Assembly: GCF_900101905.1 (NCBI RefSeq)
Contig: NZ_FNAJ01000001.1
Location: 1,365,351 to 1,429,350, forward strand
DNA length: 64,000 nt
Reading direction: 5' to 3'
Origin: Myxococcus virescens
Lineage (GTDB): Bacteria > Myxococcota > Myxococcia > Myxococcales > Myxococcaceae
The position numbers were made by a program, and so were the translations under genes. The notes beneath the pieces were generated by a model, which saw only the letters and a list, made by a program, of their open reading frames with translations, had not been told where the DNA came from and made no database searches. Of this stretch, positions 29,078 to 37,811 are shown in pieces (position 1 is the stretch's first letter; each line of letters starts with the position of its first letter).

Positions 29078-29515
29078 TCAAGGTCCGAAGCCCCAGAACA
29101 CGACGGCCAGCCAGCTCGAGGCCAGCCCCAGGTTCACCCAGCCGAGCCCCGTGGTCACCCGCGCCAGGGTCCGTCCGCGCACGGCGCCCTCGCCCCGGGC
29201 GATGCGCCGCAGCTCCCGCAGGCCCAGCACCACGCCGGCCAGCCCCGCCACCAGCGTGGGCAGCGGCAATGCCAGCGAGCACGGCAGACACATCAGCCCC
29301 GCCACGTTGAGCACCAGCGCCACCTGAATCACCCGCGACGGACGCGCCTCCCTGCGCAGCACCGCCACGCAGGGCGCGCAGTAGGGCATTTCGCCCGCCA
29401 GCTCCGTGCAGTCCCCGCACAGGAAGCCACCACAGCGCGCGCACGTGGCCACCGCGGCCTCGTCCGGGTGGGTGGCGCAGACGGCGCCGACGGGTGTCCG
29501 CACGCGGCCTTCCAC
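29078..29515 (-). CDS. B-box-zinc-finger plus DUF4190-like membrane protein
   Basis: 145 residues. The N-terminus carries a zinc-binding cluster (CATHPDEAAVATCARCGGFLC followed by CTELAGEMPYCAPC, split here: CxxH, CxxC, CxxC, CxxC), resembling the B-box fingers often fused to small membrane proteins. Two hydrophobic pairs follow (VALVLNVAGLMCLPCSLALP and LVAGLAGVVLGLRELRRIAR), typical of DUF4190. Probably an inner-membrane protein with a cytosolic zinc head. It converges with queE, leaving 16 bases between stops. Confidence 0.72.
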   Translation of the reverse strand: MEGRVRTPVGAVCATHPDEAAVATCARCGGFLCGDCTELAGEMPYCAPCVAVLRREARPSRVIQVALVLNVAGLMCLPCSLALPLPTLVAGLAGVVLGLRELRRIARGEGAVRGRTLARVTTGLGWVNLGLASSWLAVVFWGFGP

Positions 29516-29531
29516 GCCGGGCGCCCCGCCG

Positions 29532-29813
29532 TCAGAAGCCCGTGGGCGGGGCGCGCGAGGCCAGCGCCGAAAGGCTGTGCAGGCCCAGTCCCAGGAACAC
29601 GGCGGCCAGCACGGTGCTGGCCATGAAGCCCGCGACGATGAGGCCCTTGCGCCGGTGCTCGAACTGGCTGAAGGCGTAGAAGAGCATGTAGCAGGGAATC
29701 AGCAGCACCATCACCCCCGTGCCCACACTCCGCCGGAAGGCGTGGACGAGCAGGGTAGCGGCGCAGCCCAGCGCGAGAGCGGCGAACAGGATGGCGAGCG
29801 GGAGCAGCGGCAC
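29532..29813 (-). CDS. Small hypothetical membrane protein
   Basis: 93 residues from the GTG at 29813, chosen because AAGGGGG lies just upstream; a longer ATG start at 29870 adds a non-hydrophobic stretch overlapping the putative leader. Three hydrophobic helices (LPLAILFAALALGCAATLLV, GVMVLLIPCYMLFYAFSQF, VAGFMASTVLAAVFLGLGL) leave only short loops. It lies 16 bases upstream of the B-box protein on the same strand, so the two are probably cotranscribed. Function unknown. Confidence 0.6.
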   Translation of the reverse strand: MPLLPLAILFAALALGCAATLLVHAFRRSVGTGVMVLLIPCYMLFYAFSQFEHRRKGLIVAGFMASTVLAAVFLGLGLHSLSALASRAPPTGF

Positions 29814-29902
29814 GTCCACCCCCTTAACACGTTCCGCGCTTTGCAGCGCTGGCGTGCACATATTAAGCACGCCCCGACGTCAACCAGCCGAGGTGCCTCC
29901 CG

Positions 29903-30217
29903 ATGAACGCCGCCAAGACGCTGCTCAACTTCATCCTCGCGGGCGCCCTGCTGGGCTTCGTGGTCGCCTCCTGGTTGGGGCCCAACTACCTGGGCTGGTA
30001 CAACGAGACGCCCTACGCCACCCAGACGATGTGCAACCTCCCCGAGGTCGTCCGCAAGACGTCCGCGGACCTGATTTCGTACCAGGTCATCGGCGGGGGC
30101 GTGGGCGCCGGCCTCTTCCTCATCCTGGGCGTGGTCGTCGTGCGCCGCTCACACCGGAAGGCCCGGGTGCAGGCCGACCAGACGCCGCCCCCCACGGAGC
30201 CGCGCGCCACCGCCTGA
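29903..30217 (+). CDS. Small two-helix membrane protein
   Basis: 104 residues from ATG 29903 with GAGGTG upstream. Helix 1 spans about residues 8-25 (LNFILAGALLGFVVASWL), a periplasmic-type loop contains a single Cys and several Tyr, and helix 2 spans about 62-82 (VIGGGVGAGLFLILGVVVV), followed by a basic, Pro-rich tail. The gene is divergent from the previous one. No family known to me. Confidence 0.62.
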   Translation: MNAAKTLLNFILAGALLGFVVASWLGPNYLGWYNETPYATQTMCNLPEVVRKTSADLISYQVIGGGVGAGLFLILGVVVVRRSHRKARVQADQTPPPTEPRATA

Positions 30218-30235
30218 CGCACGGCCCGGCGGCGC

Positions 30236-30619
30236 TCAGGGCGCCTGGGACGCCGCCGCGTGGACGATGACGCCCGGCCCCTGGGCCAGGATGCCGTCGC
30301 CCTCGCTGTCCTCCACGGTGACCATGATGGCGAAGGTCGTCGTCTCCGACACCTCGGGCGCCACCCACGTGGGGTTGCGCGCAGTCGCGTCGCTGAAGGT
30401 ACCCGCGGGCTCCGCGGGGAGCTGCTGCCATTGGAAGGTCATGGCGTCTCCGTCCGGGTCTTCGACCTCGAAGACGAAGGACACCACGCCCCCCGGCCCG
30501 ACGACCTGCGGCGAAGGCCGAGGCCCCGTGGAGACCTTGGGAGCGTGATTGGCCCGGCAGGACACAGCGAGCCCCAACAGCACCAGCGCCCCGAACACTT
30601 TCGAGTACGAGTGAGACAT
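30236..30619 (-). CDS. Lipoprotein with one PKD/cadherin-like domain
   Basis: 127 residues from ATG 30619. The signal FGALVLLGLAVSC is a lipoprotein type II signal (Cys 21). The mature part is a single beta-sandwich with FEVEDPDGDAMTFQWQQLPA and PTWVAPEVSETTTFAIMVTV, the calcium-binding DPDGD turn and the TFxWxxPxV pattern of PKD-like modules. Probably an outer-membrane-tethered surface protein. It converges with the two-helix protein gene. Confidence 0.75.
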   Translation of the reverse strand: MSHSYSKVFGALVLLGLAVSCRANHAPKVSTGPRPSPQVVGPGGVVSFVFEVEDPDGDAMTFQWQQLPAEPAGTFSDATARNPTWVAPEVSETTTFAIMVTVEDSEGDGILAQGPGVIVHAAASQAP

Positions 30620-30701
30620 GAACCGGCCCCTTTGGATGGTGGCGCCAGAGTAACGCGCCTGCATCGGGAGAGGTATTGCCCCACTGGCGTGCCACGAGCG
30701 C

Positions 30702-30974
30702 TCAGGGGCGCCCCAGCATGCGCAGCTTCTCCGCGCGCGACAGCCGCTTGATGGCGGCCTCCCGCCGGAGCGCCGCGCCGCGGTCCCCCGCGGCCTCGCT
30801 CCACACCAGGGTGACGGGCAGCCGCGCCCGCGTGTACGCCGCCCCGCGCCCCCGGCCATGGGTGGCCAGCCGGCGCTCCAGGTCGTTGGTGGCGCCGGTG
30901 TACAGCGTGCCGTCACGGCACCGCAGGATGTAGACAGTCCACGAGGGCGATTCGTCCGGCACGGCGTGCCGCAC
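30702..30974 (-). CDS. GIY-YIG endonuclease-like protein (UPF0213/YhbQ type)
   Basis: 90 residues. WTVYILRCRDGTLYTGATND gives the GIY-YIG pair (VYI..YTG), RRLATHGRGRGAAYTR the catalytic Arg and conserved Gly/Arg run, and EAAIKRLSRAEKLRML the usual C-terminus with the Glu. The stand-alone GIY-YIG proteins of this size are thought to act on DNA, though cellular roles are poorly defined. Confidence 0.9.
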   Translation of the reverse strand: MRHAVPDESPSWTVYILRCRDGTLYTGATNDLERRLATHGRGRGAAYTRARLPVTLVWSEAAGDRGAALRREAAIKRLSRAEKLRMLGRP

Positions 30975-30999
30975 TCTACCGCCCCCGCGGACCGCCGTC

Positions 31000-31302
31000 T
31001 CACCCCGCGCCGTGAGGCTGGGCGCCCTGGAGCCGCGACCGCCGCGCCCCCGCCCGCCCCTCTCCGGGAACCCCCGCCCGCGCCATGACGCCGGACACCG
31101 GCGCCAGCGGATCTCCCCTCCAGGCCGCGAGGATGTGCTCCTCGCTGACCACCCCCAACAACCCTCCCCCTTCCCCCACCACGCCCAACAACCGCACCTG
31201 GTGCCGCTCCATCTTCCGAAGGGCCGCCAAAAGGGTATCCGTGGGAAAAACGGTGGCGAAAAGGGAGGACCACATTTCCTTCCAAGCCGGTTTCCGCCGC
31301 AA
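31000..31302 (-). CDS. Single CBS-domain protein
   Basis: 100 residues from a TTG at 31302, chosen because AAGGAG lies six bases upstream; the frame extends 13 codons further without a ribosome-binding site. The domain reads FPTDTLLAALRKMERHQVRL, LGVVGEGGGLLGVVSEEHIL, AAWRGDPLAPVSGVM, one CBS unit with the start of a second. CBS pairs bind adenine nucleotides; a single copy would need to dimerise. The tail after residue 70 is Arg/Gly-rich and may be eroded. The 5' part is less GC-rich than its surroundings. Confidence 0.6.
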   Translation of the reverse strand: MRRKPAWKEMWSSLFATVFPTDTLLAALRKMERHQVRLLGVVGEGGGLLGVVSEEHILAAWRGDPLAPVSGVMARAGVPGEGRAGARRSRLQGAQPHGAG

Positions 31303-31413
31303 TGCCACCTCCTTCGAGTCGTTGCCTACATCTCCCTGCAACAGTCCTGCCGGGCGGGTGCTTGCTCACCAATGAACACGGCATGGCCCCGCGGTCCGGC
31401 TTAGACTGGCGAC

Positions 31414-32466
31414 GTGACTCGTCGACAGGTGGCACGGTTGGGTCGGATGGCGGACCTCTTTTCGCGAACGATGGTGCGCGGGAAGGAGGGGCTGCTGACG
31501 CTCACCTTCCGCCCGGACGAGCTGTACCGGGTGCCCACGGACGACGGGGCCTCCATTGCCCTGGGCCGCTACCACGCCCGAGGCGAGAAGCGCTTCGCCC
31601 AGCCCGTCATCCTCTGCCACGGGTTGGGGGCCAACCGCTTCCACATGGACTTCGACGAGCAGTACAGCCTGGCCCGCTACCTGGCCCGGTCCGGCTTCGA
31701 AACGTGGGTGCTGGAGCTGCGGGGCCGGGGGCTGGCGGGCGACTGCCCGGATTTCAACTTCGATGACCAGGCCGAGCATGACGTGCGCACGGCGGTGCGT
31801 ACCGTCCTGTCCACAGGTGCGAAGGAAGTGCTCTGGGTTGGTCATTCCAAGGGCGGGCTGATGCTCTATGCCCACCTGGCGAAGACGCCGCAGGCGCCCG
31901 TGCGGGCGGCCGTCACCCTGGGCAGCCCCTTCACCTTCGCGGTGCAGCCGGGCCTGCGCACCTTCATCCAGAAGGTGGAGCCGGTGCTGAAGCTGCGGGT
32001 CATCCCCACCAGCCGCGTCACCAGCATCGCCCTGTTCGGCGCGCCGCCGGGGCCCATGAGCCGCTACATGATGCTGGCGGAGAACATGGAGACGGAGGTG
32101 GTGCGGCGCGCGCTGGCCAACGTGCCCGCGGACATCGCCGGCGGCGTGGGGCGCCAGTTCGCGCGGTGGATCACCACCAACCGCTTCACGTCCTACAACG
32201 GCGAGTTCGACTACCGCGAGTCCCTGTCCCGGGTGACCATCCCCTTCCTGCTGCTGGCGGGCAGCAAGGACCTGCTGGCCCCACCCATGGCGGTGGCGCG
32301 CGCCAAGGAGTACCTGGGCGGGCCGGTGAAGGTCCTCGTCGCCGGCAAGGCCCACGGCTTCGGGGCGGACTACGGGCACGCGGACCTGGTCCTGGGCCGC
32401 CGGGCCCCGGACGAAATCTTCCCCCTGGTGGAGGCGTTCCTCTCCGCACACGCGACGCAGCCGTAG
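31414..32466 (+). CDS. Alpha/beta hydrolase
   Basis: 350 residues from GTG 31414 (an ATG at 31447 is an alternative). CHGLGANRFHMDF is the oxyanion region, VGHSKGGLMLYAH the nucleophile elbow (Ser about residue 149), GSKDLLAPP the acid loop and AHGFGADYGHAD the catalytic His. ELRGRGLAGD and the lid region place it near the lysosomal-acid-lipase/abhydrolase-1 lipase-like group. No signal peptide; probably a cytosolic or peripheral lipase/esterase. Confidence 0.88.
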   Translation: MTRRQVARLGRMADLFSRTMVRGKEGLLTLTFRPDELYRVPTDDGASIALGRYHARGEKRFAQPVILCHGLGANRFHMDFDEQYSLARYLARSGFETWVLELRGRGLAGDCPDFNFDDQAEHDVRTAVRTVLSTGAKEVLWVGHSKGGLMLYAHLAKTPQAPVRAAVTLGSPFTFAVQPGLRTFIQKVEPVLKLRVIPTSRVTSIALFGAPPGPMSRYMMLAENMETEVVRRALANVPADIAGGVGRQFARWITTNRFTSYNGEFDYRESLSRVTIPFLLLAGSKDLLAPPMAVARAKEYLGGPVKVLVAGKAHGFGADYGHADLVLGRRAPDEIFPLVEAFLSAHATQP

Positions 32467-32572
32467 GCCCGGTGAGGTTGTCCGGCCCTGCCCGGCGTGC
32501 TACCGGAACGGGCCTCGCGCCATGACTGACGGCTTGCCAATCTGGAGCCCTCCCCCTCACGAGGCCCCGCGC

Positions 32573-33571
32573 ATGCGCTTTTCTCCCACCCGCGCCTTCC
32601 TGGTCCCACTCGCCATCGCCCTGGCCGCGGGGGTGGGCATGCCCGCCTGCACCAAGCCCGTGATGGAGACGCCGGAGGCCCTGGTGGTCGCCAGCGTCAA
32701 CGGCGAGGTGCTCAGCCGGGCGGACTTCGAACAGGAGCTGTGGCGCGAGCTGGCGCTGACGGACATGTCCCAGCGCACCTTGGAGGACGTGGAGCCCTTC
32801 AAGCGCGCGCTCCTCGACACGTACATCCACCGGATGCTGCTGCTGCAGGAGGCTCGCAAGCACAACATCACCGTCACCCCGGAGGAGGTGGACCGGGGGG
32901 TGCTGCGGCTGTCCGGGGACTATCCGGCGGGCAACTTCAACGAGGTCCTGGCCCAGGGGCAGCTCTCCATGGCGGAGCTGCGCTCGCGGGAAGCAAGCCG
33001 GCTGACCATCGAGAAGCTGTTCGCCAGCCACGTCTATTCGCGCGTGGCGGTGACGGAAGAAGAACTGCGGGCCTGGTACGGCGCGCACGAGAAGGACTTC
33101 CACGAGCCCGAGCAGGTCCACGCCGCGCAAATCGTGGTGAAGGGCCTGGACGAGGCACGGCGGCTGCAAACCCAGCTCAAGTCCGGCAAGAAGTTCGCGG
33201 ACCTGGCGCGCAGGTATTCGCTCAGCGCGGACGCCAAGGTGGGGGGCGACCTGGGGTTCTTCCCCCGGGGGCAGATGCCGCCCGCCTTCGACGAGGTGGT
33301 ATTCAAGCTGGGGGTGGGGCAGGTTTCGGACGTGGTGTCCACCGAGTACGGCTTCCACCTGTTCCGCGTGCTGGAGCGCAAGCCGGCGCGCAAGCGGGAG
33401 TTCGTGGAAGTCCGTTCGCTGGTGGAGGGCAAGCTGCTGGAGCAGAAGCGGTCGCAGGCGCAGGAGACGTTCGAACAGGAGCTGCGGCAGAAGGCGCAGG
33501 TCCAGGTGAACGAGGCCACGTTGCAGGCCATCCGCGGGCGTCCGGCGCCTCAGCAGGCGACGGCGGAGTGA
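32573..33571 (+). CDS. Parvulin-type peptidyl-prolyl isomerase lipoprotein (PrsA/SurA-like)
   Basis: 332 residues from ATG 32573, selected for its lipoprotein signal (LAIALAAGVGMPAC, Cys about residue 24). A SurA-N-like helical domain (residues 35-170: FEQELWRELALTDMSQRTLE) is followed by one parvulin domain (AAQIVVKGLDEARRLQTQL, FADLARRYSLSADAK, GGDLGFFPRGQMPPAF, YGFHLFRVLE). A long charged tail contains the last chaperone helices. It acts in the periplasm on outer-membrane protein folding. The surA-like gene begins 55 bases on, so they form an operon with pdxA. Confidence 0.9.
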   Translation: MRFSPTRAFLVPLAIALAAGVGMPACTKPVMETPEALVVASVNGEVLSRADFEQELWRELALTDMSQRTLEDVEPFKRALLDTYIHRMLLLQEARKHNITVTPEEVDRGVLRLSGDYPAGNFNEVLAQGQLSMAELRSREASRLTIEKLFASHVYSRVAVTEEELRAWYGAHEKDFHEPEQVHAAQIVVKGLDEARRLQTQLKSGKKFADLARRYSLSADAKVGGDLGFFPRGQMPPAFDEVVFKLGVGQVSDVVSTEYGFHLFRVLERKPARKREFVEVRSLVEGKLLEQKRSQAQETFEQELRQKAQVQVNEATLQAIRGRPAPQQATAE

Positions 33572-33626
33572 CGACGAAATCGAAGACCGGGGCGGCGGTT
33601 GGACGCGCCCGGGGTGGTACGGAAGG

Positions 33627-34604
33627 ATGGCGGGAATGAAGAAGCTGGTGGCGGCAATCGCGGCGGTGGCGCTCCTGGGGAGCGGCGGGGCGGCGCACGC
33701 GGAGCTGGTGGACAAGGTGGCCGCGGTGGTGAACCGCGACATCATCGCGCTGTCCGAGGTGCAGCAGCGCGCGGCGCCGGAGATGGCCCGCGTCAACGAC
33801 CCGGATCCGCGCAAGCGCGGCGAGCAGCGGCTGCAGCTGATGAAGACGGCCCTGGACACCCTCATCGGCGAGAAGCTGATGGAGTCCGAAATCGCGCAGC
33901 TGGGCATCACCGCCACCGAGGCGGAGGTGGATGAGCTGGTGGCGGACGTGCGCCAGCAGAACAACATCACCGACCCCGCGCAGTTCGAGCAGCTCCTGCT
34001 GGGTGAAGGCCTCACCATGGCCACCTACCGGGACATGATGCGCAAGCGCATCCTGCGTGACCGCCTGCTGCGCATGAAGGTGGGCCCTCAGGTGAAGATC
34101 ACCGAGGAGGACCTCAAGGCCGCGTACACGCAGTACACGCGCATGGAGAGCGGTGACTCGGAGGTCCACGCGCGCCACATCCTGGTCCAGGTGGACGCCA
34201 AGGCCACGGCGGAGCAGGTGGAGGCCGCCAAGAAGCGGGCGGAGGCCATCGCCACGGAAGCGCGCCGGCCGGGCATGGACTTCGCCTCGCTGGCCCGCGC
34301 TCGCAGCGAAGGCCCCAGCGCCGCGGATGGCGGTGACCTGGGCTGGTTCAAGCGGGGCGTCATGGTTCCAGCCTTCGAGAAGGCCGCGTTCGGCCTCCCC
34401 GAGGGCGGCGTCAGTGAGCCGGTGCGCACCAACTTCGGCTGGCACGTGCTGAAGGTGGAGGAGCGCCGCACGGTGGCCGCCGCGTCCTACGAGGAGATGC
34501 GCTCCAAGCTGGAGGGCAAGCTGCTCCAGGAGAAGACGGAGAAGTTCCTCGACCAGTACGTGCAGGAACTGCGGCAGAAGGCCAACGTCGACGTGAAGCT
34601 GTAG
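33627..34604 (+). CDS. surA: SurA-type periplasmic chaperone / peptidyl-prolyl isomerase
   Basis: 325 residues; ATG 33627 is used, with ATG 33636 also possible. Signal peptide LVAAIAAVALLGSGGAAHA, then LVDKVAAVVNRDIIALSEVQ, the hallmark start of SurA proteins, a helical chaperone domain, one parvulin domain (ARHILVQVDAKATAEQVEAA, DFASLARARSEGPSA, GGDLGWFKRGVMVPAFE, FGWHVLKVEER) and a closing helix. SurA escorts unfolded beta-barrels across the periplasm. pdxA starts five bases after its stop, the same order as surA-pdxA in E. coli. Confidence 0.92.
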   Translation: MAGMKKLVAAIAAVALLGSGGAAHAELVDKVAAVVNRDIIALSEVQQRAAPEMARVNDPDPRKRGEQRLQLMKTALDTLIGEKLMESEIAQLGITATEAEVDELVADVRQQNNITDPAQFEQLLLGEGLTMATYRDMMRKRILRDRLLRMKVGPQVKITEEDLKAAYTQYTRMESGDSEVHARHILVQVDAKATAEQVEAAKKRAEAIATEARRPGMDFASLARARSEGPSAADGGDLGWFKRGVMVPAFEKAAFGLPEGGVSEPVRTNFGWHVLKVEERRTVAAASYEEMRSKLEGKLLQEKTEKFLDQYVQELRQKANVDVKL

Positions 34605-34609
34605 CCGCC

Positions 34610-35650
34610 GTGGGCCTTCCGCTCGTCGGAATCTCCCTGGGGGACGTGTCGGGCATCGGGCCGGAGGTGACGGCCGCGGCCCTGACGAAGCCCTCCGTGC
34701 GCAAGGTGCTCGTCCCCGTCATCTTCGGGGACGGCCCCACGCTGGAGCGATTCACCGCCATCCGCCGCTACGCACGCGTGGAGCCCTCCGCCCTGGGCCG
34801 CGTGGAAGGCCCCACCGTGGTGGAGGTGACGCGGCTCGCGGAGAAGGACCGCGTGCCCGGAAAGCCCTCGCGCGAGGGCGGCCGCGCGCAGTACGCCTTC
34901 GTGACGGCGGCCATCGACGCGATGCGGGCCGGACACGTGGACGCGCTGTGCACCGCGCCCGTGTCGAAGGAGCAGATTTCCCGCGCGGGCATCCCCTTCA
35001 TGGGTCACACCGAAGTGCTGGCGGAGGCCTTCGGCGTGGACGTGATGATGTTGATGGATGGGCCTCGCGTGCGCGTGGCGCTCGCCACCAACCACGTTCC
35101 CCTGGCGGACCTGCCGCGCCTGCTCACCGTGGACGGACTGACCGCGCAGCTCAAGCTGCTGTCGCGCAGCCTGGAGCCGGTGGTGGGCCACAAGCCGCGC
35201 ATCGCCGTGCTGGGGCTCAACCCACACGCGGGCGAAGGTGGGCTCCTGGGACGCGAAGAGGTGGAGGTGATTGGCCCCGCCATCCGCAAGGCCCGCGCGG
35301 CCCGGGTGGACGCGCATGGGCCCATCCCCGCGGACGGGCTCTTCGCGAAGCCCGACGCGGTGGGCGCACGCTACGACGCGGTGCTGGCCATGTACCACGA
35401 CCAGGGGCTCATCCCGGCCAAGGCGCTGGACTTCGAGCGCACGGTGAACGTGACGCTGGGCCTGCCCGTGCCGCGCACGTCTCCCGACCACGGCACGGCC
35501 TACGCCATCGCCGGCAAGGGTGAGGCGAGCTGCGTGCCCATGGTGGAAGCGCTGCTCAAGGCCGCCCAGCTCGCGGGGGCCCGTCTTGCCCACCCGGCAA
35601 CCGGCCGACATGCTCGGCCAGGTCCGCTCCGTCCTTCGCCGGGTCGATGA
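34610..35650 (+). CDS. pdxA: 4-hydroxythreonine-4-phosphate dehydrogenase
   Basis: 346 residues from GTG 34610, directly after surA. GDVSGIGPEV, CTAPVSKEQI, PFMGHTEVLA, LGLNPHAGEGGLLG, AMYHDQGLIPAK and RTSPDHGTAYAIAGKG cover all substrate- and metal-binding blocks (His of GHTE, NPHAGE, YHDQG). It oxidises 4-phosphohydroxy-threonine in the DXP-independent-of-oxygen route to pyridoxal phosphate. The last about 25 residues (after AAQLAGARL) extend the usual length and overlap the convergent ferredoxin-like gene by 95 bases. Confidence 0.95.
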   Translation: MGLPLVGISLGDVSGIGPEVTAAALTKPSVRKVLVPVIFGDGPTLERFTAIRRYARVEPSALGRVEGPTVVEVTRLAEKDRVPGKPSREGGRAQYAFVTAAIDAMRAGHVDALCTAPVSKEQISRAGIPFMGHTEVLAEAFGVDVMMLMDGPRVRVALATNHVPLADLPRLLTVDGLTAQLKLLSRSLEPVVGHKPRIAVLGLNPHAGEGGLLGREEVEVIGPAIRKARAARVDAHGPIPADGLFAKPDAVGARYDAVLAMYHDQGLIPAKALDFERTVNVTLGLPVPRTSPDHGTAYAIAGKGEASCVPMVEALLKAAQLAGARLAHPATGRHARPGPLRPSPGR

Positions 35651-35903
35651 GCTGAACGTGCGCCCCGGAGCCACTGTCCGGGACCACCAGCACGCTCACG
35701 AGGCCCCGGGGACACCCCCCCAGGCAGCCTGACGCCACCACCCGCGTCCGCTCGGCGAGGCCCCGTCCCGCCAGGGCCTCCCGCAGCCGGCGTGGCAGGT
35801 CCACGCCTCCGGCGCTGGCCTCCAGCCGCACGAGGCAGCGGTGGCAGACGTGCAACTCCGTGGGCTCCGGCGGCTCGGTCGCTGGCATTCCAGGTGGAAG
35901 CAT
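35556..35903 (-). CDS. (2Fe-2S) ferredoxin-like protein, DUF1636 type
   Basis: 115 residues. The four cluster Cys are CHRC near residue 20 and SGCLGGCPRG near residue 60, a thioredoxin-like [2Fe-2S] arrangement seen in DUF1636 proteins that often accompany cobalamin genes. The region between reads as a helix (LPRRLREALAGRGL) and VSVLVVPDSG is the strand after the second pair. Its last 95 bases overlap the tail of pdxA on the other strand, so its Gly/Pro-rich C-terminus may be accidental. Confidence 0.78.
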   Translation of the reverse strand: MLPPGMPATEPPEPTELHVCHRCLVRLEASAGGVDLPRRLREALAGRGLAERTRVVASGCLGGCPRGLVSVLVVPDSGSGAHVQLIDPAKDGADLAEHVGRLPGGQDGPPRAGRP

Positions 35904-35927
35904 AGAAGCCAGTGGTCCGCGCGCACC

Positions 35928-37490
35928 TCAGAAGATGAAGGGGAAGCGGATGGGCTCCTGCATCCGCACCTGATGCACCGGGAACTTCCAGCGGCGCACC
36001 ACGTCCTCGATGCAGCGCGACAGCGGCGTGGCGCGCAGCGCGGCGGTATCCATGGACACGTTGAGCGTCTCACCGCTGGGGAGCACCGACCACTGCACCA
36101 TGAAGCGGCCACCGGCCTCCATCGGCGTGCCCTGCGCGTGTGAACGCAGGCATGCGGTGATGGCGGGCTGGTTCGTCAGCACCACCTGCTTCACGTCCTC
36201 CGGTGTGAGGTGCTCCTTCACGTCCACCGCGGGCGGCACGTAGACGGTGCGCGCGGGCTCCTCCGCCTTCGAGACCTCCGCGTCCGCGTCTTCCGTGAAA
36301 CCCAGCTCGCGCGCGAAGGTCTCATCGAGGTCCGCGTACGGCCCCTTCTCCGACGTGTCCTCCTCCACGGCCTCCGCGACAACATCACCCGGTGAAGTCG
36401 CGATGGCGTCTTGAGACGCGGCGCCTTCCGCCCCCGTGTCTCCGAAGTCGAGCTCGACGGGCGCGGGCGGCAGGGCCGCCGCCTCGTCTGGCTTCGCGAG
36501 GGCCTTGCGCTTGAAGGGCGCGGGGCTCACCACCGCGAGCGACTCCGCCACGGGCGTGCCAGGGTTTCGCACCGGCTCCGAGGCAGACACGGAGGCGCGC
36601 AGTCCCTCCGCCGCGTCCTGAAGAAGCGCCGAACCCATGCCCGGCGGCGTGCTGGAGACAGCCACGGACCACGCAGCACCGGAGACGTGCGGCGAGGCAG
36701 CGAGCGCCGCGTCCGGCGATGAACCGCTCACGGCGGCCTGCGTGGACGTGCTCGCTCCAATGGAGTGCCCGGACATCGCGGCGCCAGCGCCAGCCGAGGA
36801 CAGGCCCGCCTGGGCGTCACCGCTCGCGCCAAGGACAGCGCCGTTCGCCGTGCGCCGGATGGCATCGTCGACGCTCACCTGCGTCCCCGTGAAGTCACCA
36901 CGCACGTAGAGTCCCGCGACCAGCATCAGGCCCGCCGCCAGCGCGCCCACGGCCGCCGCGCCCATCAACTCCCCAGGACGAAGTCCCAGGACACGGCCTG
37001 TCTCGGTCGCGCTCGCAGCGCGCCACCGCGCGGATTCCAGGTGCGCATGCGGCGGCGCATCACCCCACATGGGCGCATCCGGCGCACGCGCCAGCACATG
37101 CTCCGCACGCGGCGGCAACAAGGCGCCCAGGGACGTCACCTGCTTCGCTCCAGGTGACGTGCGCATCCACTCGGGAATCTCCACCGTGGGCTCGGGCAAC
37201 ACGTCCAGCGTGTGCGAGGTGGACGACGGCAGGCGCTCCAGCCACTCCGTCTCCTCCTCCGCGAGTGCGAGCAGCGCGCGCATGCTCGCGGAAACATCCG
37301 TCACGGGTGCAGGGTCTTCCACGGCTGCGTCGTCTTCACACGCCTCGAGAAGCTCACGGTCGAGATACGCGTCGAGGTCTCCCTCGAGCGCCTCGCTCAC
37401 GCTCACCGTGCCGCGCGGCTCCAACGCACCTGGAGTGCCGTTGCCCTGAGTACGGAACTGCCCTTCAGCTCCGGAAAGAAGCTCGTCCAC
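35928..37490 (-). CDS. AgmX/PglI C-terminal-domain protein (TonB-like)
   Basis: 520 residues from the GTG at 37490, chosen for GGGAGGGC just upstream. A cytosolic acidic region (residues 1-190) precedes one membrane helix (LMGAAAVGALAAGLMLVAGL). A long low-complexity Ala/Ser/Pro-rich periplasmic stretch with acidic patches leads to the AgmX/PglI domain: VKQVVLTNQPAITACLRSH, GRFMVQWSVLPSGETLNVS, CIEDVVRRWKFPVHQ. In Myxococcus, AgmX and PglI are linked to adventurous gliding; the domain is TonB-C-like and may contact an outer-membrane partner. No glt/agl motor genes are in the window, so a gliding role is only suggested. Confidence 0.8.
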   Translation of the reverse strand: MDELLSGAEGQFRTQGNGTPGALEPRGTVSVSEALEGDLDAYLDRELLEACEDDAAVEDPAPVTDVSASMRALLALAEEETEWLERLPSSTSHTLDVLPEPTVEIPEWMRTSPGAKQVTSLGALLPPRAEHVLARAPDAPMWGDAPPHAHLESARWRAASATETGRVLGLRPGELMGAAAVGALAAGLMLVAGLYVRGDFTGTQVSVDDAIRRTANGAVLGASGDAQAGLSSAGAGAAMSGHSIGASTSTQAAVSGSSPDAALAASPHVSGAAWSVAVSSTPPGMGSALLQDAAEGLRASVSASEPVRNPGTPVAESLAVVSPAPFKRKALAKPDEAAALPPAPVELDFGDTGAEGAASQDAIATSPGDVVAEAVEEDTSEKGPYADLDETFARELGFTEDADAEVSKAEEPARTVYVPPAVDVKEHLTPEDVKQVVLTNQPAITACLRSHAQGTPMEAGGRFMVQWSVLPSGETLNVSMDTAALRATPLSRCIEDVVRRWKFPVHQVRMQEPIRFPFIF

Positions 37491-37811
37491 ACGCCCTCCC
37501 TCGCCCGCGCTGCACTCACCGGCCCTGACTTCGACTGGGCGTGCAACGTAGGAACCGGTCCTCGTCGCGCCACCCCCCACTGTTCGTCCTAGAACGCTGT
37601 GCCCCCTGGAGGCACCGCGCCTGTCCACTGCTTCACCGGGTCAACTCACGGCGGATGGCGCACGCGGCCCCGCAACTTCGCGCTCTGGAAGTTCATTCCG
37701 CACGCGAGCATGCGCGCTGGACTCACGACACCTCATGTATCAATCACGCCTGCATCCACCCCACTGGCCGCCTCTGCGTGCGGTCATGTTTCCACCCGGA
37801 GTCAGTCACCC

